Below the pieces are notes generated by a model. It saw only the letters and a list, made by a program, of their open reading frames with translations. It did not search any database and was not told the DNA's origin. Below, in pieces: positions 7,257 through 10,844 of a DNA stretch of 10,844 nt. Position 1 is the stretch's first letter. Every line of letters starts with the position of its first letter. Position numbers and translations under genes: made by a program. The stretch is from Agromyces sp. (lineage in GTDB: Bacteria; Actinomycetota; Actinomycetes; Actinomycetales; Microbacteriaceae). Where the stretch lies: positions 1-10,844 of the forward strand of contig JAPSJU010000055.1 of assembly GCA_031178025.1 (NCBI GenBank), read 5' to 3'.

Positions 7257-8201
7257 TCAGGCGGTGCCGGAGGGCGTGCTGCCGCCGGAGCCGGAGGTGC
7301 CGTTCGACGTGGTGCTCGACCCCGGCGTGAAGGCGCGACCGATGCCCTTGAGCGCCTCGGTCAGCTCGCTCGGCACGATCCAGAGCTTGTTCGCCTCGCC
7401 CTGCGCGATCTGCGGGAGGGTCTGCAGGTACTGGTAGGCGAGGAGCTTCGGATCGGGATCGCCCTTGTGAATGGCATCGAAGACCGTGAGGATCGCCTCC
7501 GCCTCGCCCTGGGCCCTCAGCACAGCGGCCTTGGCATCGCCCTCGGCCTCGAGGATGGCGGCCTGTCGCGCGCCCTCGGCGGTGAGGATCGCGGACTGCT
7601 TCGTTCCCTCCGCCGTGAGGATGAGGGCTCGGCGGTCACGCTCGGCGCGCATCTGCTTCTCCATCGAGTCCTGGATGGAGACGGGCGGATCGATCGCCTT
7701 CAACTCCACGCGGGAGACGCGGATGCCCCACTTGCCCGTGGCCTCATCGAGCACGATGCGCAGCTGGCCGTTGATGTTGTCGCGAGAGGTCAGCGCCTCC
7801 TCGAGGTTCAGCCCGCCGACGACGTTGCGCAGCGTCGTCGTGGTCAGCTGCTCGACGGCGCCGAGGTAGTTCGCGATCTCGTACGTCGCCGCGCGGGCGT
7901 CGGTGACCTGGAAGTACACGACCGTGTCGATCGAGACGACGAGGTTGTCCTCGGTGATGACCGGTTGCGGGGGGAACGACACGACCGTCTCCCGCATGTC
8001 CACGAGCGGCCGCAGCCGGTCGATGAAGGGGACGAGGATGTTGAGGCCGGGGGCGAGGGTCTTGTGGTACCGACCGAGCCGCTCGACCACGCCGGCGTAG
8101 GCCTGCGGGATGATGCGGATGGATTTCGCCAGGACGACGATCACGAAGATGACGATCGCGACGACGATGATCGTCACGATGATGGCGGACATGTCGATCA
8201 C
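7257..8201 (-). CDS. SPFH/Band 7 stomatin-like (paraslipin/QmcA-type) protein
   Basis: A 314-residue membrane-anchored SPFH protein. One N-terminal hydrophobic helix (about 5-25) is followed by an SPFH domain (GVVERLGRYHKTLAPGLN, VDMRETVVSF, LEEALTSRDNIN) and a helix-rich region of 11-residue repeats at 186-235 (AEG or close variants at 197, 208, 219, 230), then a Gly/Ser/Thr-rich tail of about 25 residues. SPFH proteins build large oligomeric rings that organise membrane microdomains or regulate proteases. The pairing with nfeD is typical of the stomatin class. The start GTG 8201 overlaps the nfeD stop (GTGA) and has GAGGAG about 9 nt upstream; ATG 8192 is an alternative. The overlap suggests translational coupling. 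Confidence 0.93.
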   Translation of the reverse strand: MIDMSAIIVTIIVVAIVIFVIVVLAKSIRIIPQAYAGVVERLGRYHKTLAPGLNILVPFIDRLRPLVDMRETVVSFPPQPVITEDNLVVSIDTVVYFQVTDARAATYEIANYLGAVEQLTTTTLRNVVGGLNLEEALTSRDNINGQLRIVLDEATGKWGIRVSRVELKAIDPPVSIQDSMEKQMRAERDRRALILTAEGTKQSAILTAEGARQAAILEAEGDAKAAVLRAQGEAEAILTVFDAIHKGDPDPKLLAYQYLQTLPQIAQGEANKLWIVPSELTEALKGIGRAFTPGSSTTSNGTSGSGGSTPSGTA

Positions 8202-8671
8202 TGCGGAGCGCTCCTCTCAACCGGCACGACGACGGCCGTCGCACCATCGATGCCGGTCACGAGCACGCGCTCGCCGACGGCGACATCCGTCTGCTCGGTG
8301 ATGGGGGAGAGGCGAGCCGTCCAGGTCTCCCCGTTCTGAAGACGCACCTGGCCGCCGGCCGACGTGATCGTGCGGACGACGGAACCGTCGGCGCCGATGA
8401 GCGCGTCGACGTTGCTGCGCGCCGGGTCACCGCCTCGTCGGAGCATCCGGAGCAGTGGTGGTCGCAGCACGAGGATGAGCGCGACCGCCACGACCGCGGC
8501 GACGATGAACTGGGCCCACCACGGGATGCCGAAGAGCCCCGAGAGCAGGCCAGCGACGCTGCCGAGCGCCAGCATGAGGAACGTCATCTCCAGGGTGAAC
8601 ACCTCGATGGTGGCGAACGCGAGGATCAGGATCAGCCACACGATCCACGCGTACTGGGTCAGGACGTCCAA
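8198..8671 (-). CDS. NfeD-like membrane protein (short form, OB-fold domain)
   Basis: A 157-residue short NfeD protein lacking the serine-protease domain of long forms. About residues 8-80 are strongly hydrophobic with several membrane helices; the remainder looks like the soluble NfeD OB-fold (ADGSVVRTITSAGGQVRLQNGETWTARL, VGERVLVTG). NfeD proteins partner SPFH/stomatin proteins, and the gene overlaps the SPFH gene by 4 nt, so the two likely form one membrane complex. I place the start at TTG 8671 because GGAGGAG lies 7 nt upstream and the protein then begins just before the first helix. The frame runs open to 8815, but the added Arg-rich stretch would cross the divergent promoter region and the SDR start. 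No alternative function stands out. Confidence 0.9.
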   Translation of the reverse strand: MDVLTQYAWIVWLILILAFATIEVFTLEMTFLMLALGSVAGLLSGLFGIPWWAQFIVAAVVAVALILVLRPPLLRMLRRGGDPARSNVDALIGADGSVVRTITSAGGQVRLQNGETWTARLSPITEQTDVAVGERVLVTGIDGATAVVVPVERSAPQ

Positions 8672-8700
8672 GTTCGCTCTCCTCCGTCGGCTTCCCAACG

Positions 8701-8709
8701 AAACTATCA
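8701..8709 (-). promoter_or_regulatory. Candidate extended -10 for the nfeD-SPFH-GDPD operon (TGATAGTTT)
   Basis: On the minus strand, TGA directly precedes TAGTTT (8706 to 8701), giving the extended -10 form TGn-TAnnnT. A start site near 8694 would leave a leader of roughly 23 nt before TTG 8671 that includes the strong GGAGGAG. It forms an inverted repeat with the SDR promoter element. No -35 match is visible. Confidence 0.45.
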
Positions 8710-8733
8710 GGGCGATGGGCGTCGCGGGGGAGT

Positions 8734-8742
8734 TGATAGTCT
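8734..8742 (+). promoter_or_regulatory. Candidate extended -10 for the SDR gene (TGATAGTCT)
   Basis: TGA followed by TAGTCT (8737-8742) is an extended -10 match on the plus strand. A start near 8749 gives a leader of roughly 50 nt before GTG 8803, which has GAGGAG at 8788-8793 with a 9-nt spacer. The first seven bases are the exact inverse of the nfeD element 24 nt away. Confidence 0.45.
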
Positions 8743-8802
8743 CGGTTCGGCGTCGCGCCAGTCCACGACGACCACCGTCCGAAGCCCGAGGAGTACCCAG
8801 CC

Positions 8803-9567
8803 GTGACCAACCCACTCGCCCCCGGATCGCTCAGCGGTCGTGTCGCCCTCGTCACGGGATCCTCGCGCGGGATCGGCGCCGACACCGCGCGATACCTCGC
8901 CGGTGCGGGAGCGGCCGTCGTGGTGAACTATCGCAGCAAGGCGCCGCGGGCCGAGAAGGTGGTCGCCGAGATCACCGCTGCGGGCGGCCGCGCGATCGCG
9001 ATCGGCGCCGACCTCACCGACGCGACGTCGGTCGCGTCGATGTTCGAGCGCGCGGTGGCCGAGCTGGGTCCGATCGACGTGCTCGTGCTGAACGCCTCGG
9101 GCGGCATGGAGACCGGCATGGGCGACGACTACGCGATGCGCCTGAATCGGGATGCCCAGGTCAATGTCGTCGAGCGCGGGATGCCGCACCTCGCTGCAGG
9201 TGCGCGCATCGTCTTCGTCACCAGCCACCAGGCGCACTTCATCCGCACCACTCCGACGATGCCCGAGTACGAGCCGGTGGCGCGCTCCAAGCGGGCGGGT
9301 GAGGACGCCCTGCGCGACAAGCTGCCCGAGTTCGAGACCGCCGGCGTCGAGTTCGTGGTGGTCTCGGGCGACATGATCGAGGGCACCATCACCGCGACGC
9401 TGCTCGAGCGCGCCAATCCCGGGGCGATCGAGGCGCGCAAGCACGATGCCGGCCGCCTCTACAACGTGGCCGAGTTCGCGGCGGAGGTCGCAGCTGCGGC
9501 GGTCGATCCGGTTCCCGAGAACCACACGCGCTACGTGGGCGACACCTCGGGTTTCGCTCGCGACTGA
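8803..9567 (+). CDS. Atypical short-chain dehydrogenase/reductase (SDR) family protein
   Basis: A 254-residue Rossmann-fold protein. The cofactor motif TGSSRGIG (18-25) is intact, and the basic residue in VNYRS after the second strand hints at NADP(H). The usual NNAG is NASGG. The SDR serine is probably S141 (VTSHQ), but the YxxxK motif is broken: K163 (RSK) has V159 four residues before it, and the nearest tyrosine is Y156 (YEPVARSK), seven before. S141 to K163 is 22 residues rather than about 17, so this segment appears lengthened. Either Y156 serves the catalytic role in a rearranged loop, or the enzyme is altered or inactive. I recall similar YEPVA-SK sequences in other actinobacteria, so it may be a distinct subfamily. 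Start GTG 8803 has GAGGAG 9 nt upstream. Substrate unknown. Confidence 0.85.
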   Translation: MTNPLAPGSLSGRVALVTGSSRGIGADTARYLAGAGAAVVVNYRSKAPRAEKVVAEITAAGGRAIAIGADLTDATSVASMFERAVAELGPIDVLVLNASGGMETGMGDDYAMRLNRDAQVNVVERGMPHLAAGARIVFVTSHQAHFIRTTPTMPEYEPVARSKRAGEDALRDKLPEFETAGVEFVVVSGDMIEGTITATLLERANPGAIEARKHDAGRLYNVAEFAAEVAAAAVDPVPENHTRYVGDTSGFARD

Positions 9568-9602
9568 GCGTCGAGGGGCTGTCCTCGCGTGCTCTGGAGA
9601 AC

Positions 9603-9638
9603 ATGCGCGCATCGCCGCCGGAGCATATGCGCGCCCAT
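9603..9638 (+). repeat. Two ATGCGCGC palindromic motifs upstream of the DUF4383 gene
   Basis: ATGCGCGCAT (9603-9612) is a perfect 10-bp palindrome. A second, imperfect copy, ATGCGCGCCCAT, starts 24 bp later at 9627 and overlaps the palindrome GCATATGC (9623-9630). They lie in the 185-nt gap between the SDR and DUF4383 genes. They could be operator half-sites, but alternating GC runs arise easily by chance at this base composition. The rest of the gap shows no gene or convincing promoter. Confidence 0.2.
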
Positions 9639-9732
9639 CCGCTCGCGGCAGCGACGGTCTCCGACCCAGCCAATGGGACGCCGCACGGAGAAATCAAGCC
9701 CTTGCCGGAAATCGCGCGGAGCCGCCAGCATC

Positions 9733-9756
9733 ATGAGCGAAAGGAGAGTCTCATGA
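9733..9756 (+). other. Possible 7-codon upstream ORF (MSERRVS) overlapping the DUF4383 start
   Basis: An ATG at 9733 begins a seven-codon frame, MSERRVS, whose TGA at 9754-9756 overlaps the DUF4383 ATG as ATGA. The frame includes AGG and AGA, rare arginine codons at high GC, but these also form the Shine-Dalgarno AGGAGAG of the main gene. The upstream sequence has only a weak GCGGA about 11 nt away. The start is part of a direct repeat, TCATGAGCG at 9731 and 9751. It may be a coincidence of that repeat. Confidence 0.2.
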
Positions 9757-10211
9757 GCGCACAAGCACCATCAACGAAGCGGTACGCGGAGACCGCGGTC
9801 CAAAAGGCCGCACTCATCATCGGGATCGTGTTCCTGGTCGTCGGCATCGCGGGCTTCATCCCGGGGCTGACGTCGAACATGGAGTCGATGCAGTTCGCCG
9901 GCCACGCCTCCGAGGCGATGCTGTTGGGCGTCTTCCAAGTGTCGATCCTGCACAACATCGTTCACCTGCTCTTCGGTATCGCGGGCCTCGCGCTCGCGAG
10001 ATCGTTCAGCGGCGCACGGAATTACCTCATCTGGGGCGGGGCGATCTACGCCGTCCTCTGGCTGTACGGTCTGTTCATCTCGGGTGACCACCCGGCGAAC
10101 TTCGTGCCGCTCAACGCTGCGGACAACTGGCTGCACCTCGTGCTTGCGATCGGAATGATCCTGCTCGGCGTGGTTCTCGGTCGACGTGACCGCGGCGGCC
10201 GGGCGGTGTGA
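9753..10211 (+). CDS. DUF4383 domain-containing membrane protein
   Basis: A 152-residue protein of the DUF4383 family, whose function is unknown. Four hydrophobic helices are visible, beginning near KAALIIGIVFLVVG, the HNIVHLLFGIAGLALA segment, the LIWGGAIYAVLWLYGLF segment and the WLHLVLAIGMILLGVVLG segment. The family-like motifs VFQVSILHNIVHLLFGIAG and NFVPLNAADNWLH are clear, with conserved histidines near membrane faces. A short hydrophilic N-terminus precedes helix one. Start ATG 9753 is chosen because AGGAGAG at 9742-9748 sits at normal distance and the protein then matches family length; the frame opens at 9603, but the extra 50 residues are Pro/Arg/His-rich and lack an RBS. It appears monocistronic and is followed by a large hairpin. 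Confidence 0.88.
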   Translation: MSAQAPSTKRYAETAVQKAALIIGIVFLVVGIAGFIPGLTSNMESMQFAGHASEAMLLGVFQVSILHNIVHLLFGIAGLALARSFSGARNYLIWGGAIYAVLWLYGLFISGDHPANFVPLNAADNWLHLVLAIGMILLGVVLGRRDRGGRAV

Positions 10212-10270
10212 CGCACCGCTGACCTCGTGAACGTGCGCGTCGGAGACGACGCGCACGTTCACCGGTGCGT
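10211..10270. terminator. Nested perfect hairpin, candidate bidirectional terminator
   Basis: The inner stem is a perfect 15-bp inverted repeat, GTGAACGTGCGCGTC (10227-10241) with its exact complement (10248-10262), around the 6-nt loop GGAGAC. An outer 8-bp stem, ACGCACCG (10211-10218) with CGGTGCGT (10263-10270), encloses it, leaving an 8-nt bulge on the left only. It starts at the last base of the DUF4383 stop codon and lies between convergent genes, as expected for a shared terminator. There is no U-tract on either side, which is common for high-GC actinobacterial terminators but leaves the function unproven. Confidence 0.6.
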
Positions 10271-10304
10271 GCGGGGCCGCACGGATCCGCGACAGCTGAA
10301 CGCC

Positions 10305-10320
10305 GATAATGCACATTATG
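10305..10320. promoter_or_regulatory. AT-rich palindrome ATAATG-CA-CATTAT, possible operator or promoter
   Basis: ATAATG (10306-10311) and CATTAT (10314-10319) form a perfect inverted repeat around CA, a striking AT-rich patch in GC-rich DNA. On the plus strand GATAAT (10305-10310) resembles a -10 and is followed 7 nt later by an ATG at 10318, which opens a 44-codon frame (to 10452) running antisense into the SRPBCC gene. It lies in the 182-nt gap between convergent genes, so it has no obvious partner in the window. Confidence 0.3.
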
Positions 10321-10393
10321 TCCGATCGAAGGGCATCAGCCTCCCGATCCGAGCTCCGACGCAGGGTCGCGTCCGAGGGCGTCGACGACCTCG

Positions 10394-10834
10394 TCAGCCG
10401 GCCTCGAGCAACGCCTTCAGGTCGCCCAGGTACCGCGTGCTGTTCGCTCTGACGGCCTTTCCCATGAACGGCGCGACGAGCGCGAGCCTTCCTCGGCCTC
10501 GCAGCCACACCGCCATCGTGATCTCCACGCCGCGTTCCGTCTCGACGACCCGATAGTGGCCGCCGTACGCGACCGGTCGGCGATCCACGGTGGAGAACGT
10601 CGCGACGCGAGTCGAGCGGTCCACGCCGAGGAGCTCGATGAGATACGGATCGTCGCGGCCGGGCGTCACGCCCTTCTGCCGATAGATCGACCCGGGCTCC
10701 CCCGCATGCCCCGAGACGAGCTCACTGAGCACCAGGTCGTGCCGCCACGCCACGTCGTTCGAGAGATCCGCGACGAACGACACCAGCCGGTCCGGGTCGA
10801 CTGCCATGACCGTCGTGACGCTGTGCTCCCTCAT
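10394..10834 (-). CDS. SRPBCC (START-like / polyketide cyclase-type) family protein
   Basis: A 146-residue protein with the look of the SRPBCC helix-grip fold: an opening strand (HSVTTVMAVDPDRLVSFVADLSNDVAWRHD), mixed strands (IYRQKGVT, YLIELLGVD, RVATFSTVD, YGGHYRVVE, GVEITMAVWLRG) and a long C-terminal helix (RANSTRYLGDLKALLEAG). Such proteins bind hydrophobic ligands in a deep pocket; this one lacks any catalytic signature I can recognise, so the ligand and role are unknown. No signal peptide or membrane helix is seen. The start ATG 10834 lies 10 nt from the window edge; AGGG is just upstream, but an earlier in-frame start outside the window cannot be excluded. M10 is a less likely internal start. 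Confidence 0.78.
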   Translation of the reverse strand: MREHSVTTVMAVDPDRLVSFVADLSNDVAWRHDLVLSELVSGHAGEPGSIYRQKGVTPGRDDPYLIELLGVDRSTRVATFSTVDRRPVAYGGHYRVVETERGVEITMAVWLRGRGRLALVAPFMGKAVRANSTRYLGDLKALLEAG

Positions 10835-10844
10835 GAGCCCTGCC

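Noticed and set aside
7248..8339. 363-codon plus-strand frame across the SPFH and nfeD region
   Set aside because: It is antisense to well-supported SPFH and NfeD proteins and has no recognisable domain; Asp/His-rich runs reflect complement of Ile/Val codons.
8672..8815. N-terminal extension of NfeD to GTG/ATG at 8815
   Set aside because: The extension is Arg-rich, crosses the divergent promoter elements and the SDR start, while TTG 8671 has an excellent Shine-Dalgarno.
9572..9587. CGAGG-N6-CCTCG hairpin after the SDR stop as a terminator
   Set aside because: A 5-bp stem is weak and expected by chance at this GC content; no U-tract follows.
9603..9752. N-terminal extension of the DUF4383 protein
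   Set aside because: No ribosome binding site and no family counterpart; ATG 9753 has AGGAGAG at the right distance.

Overview
The window is a high-GC actinobacterial chromosome segment. Its gene set and order fit Micrococcales, most likely Microbacteriaceae (Agromyces, Microbacterium or Leifsonia-like). This assignment rests on RbpA, HelY and PafC (actinobacterial markers), frequent GTG/TTG starts, strong G/C bias at third codon positions and recalled gene order; no search was possible. I see no phage, IS, CRISPR, tRNA or rRNA sequence. It reads as core chromosome rather than an accessory island.

Layout. (1) Positions 1-6039, plus strand: the 3' part of pafC (WYL-domain DNA-damage regulator), tatA and tatC (twin-arginine translocase), a helY-type Ski2-like helicase and lnt (apolipoprotein N-acyltransferase). 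Genes are separated by 0 to 37 nt, but -10-like hexamers sit at the pafC/tatA, tatC/helY and helY/lnt junctions, so this is probably not one simple operon. (2) Positions 6036-8671, minus strand: an NfeD-like membrane protein, an SPFH/stomatin-like protein (GTGA overlap), a glycerophosphodiester phosphodiesterase and rbpA. rbpA meets lnt tail to tail, and the two stop codons share one CTAG. (3) Positions 8803-9567, plus: an atypical SDR oxidoreductase, divergent from nfeD, with mirror-image promoter elements between them. (4) Positions 9753-10211, plus: a DUF4383 four-helix membrane protein. (5) Positions 10394-10834, minus: a SRPBCC/START-like protein. Between the last two lie a large nested hairpin and an AT-rich palindrome.

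Functional picture. Several genes serve the cell envelope: Tat exports folded proteins, Lnt N-acylates lipoproteins, the GDPD cleaves glycerophosphodiesters, and SPFH plus NfeD probably organise membrane microdomains. RbpA and PafC act on transcription, and HelY on nucleic acids. The strongest unusual signals are regulatory: two identically spaced leaderless-type starts, a divergent extended -10 pair, a possible disulfide-stress (SigR/SigH-like) promoter for rbpA, and the nested hairpin. I found no convincing new multi-gene system.
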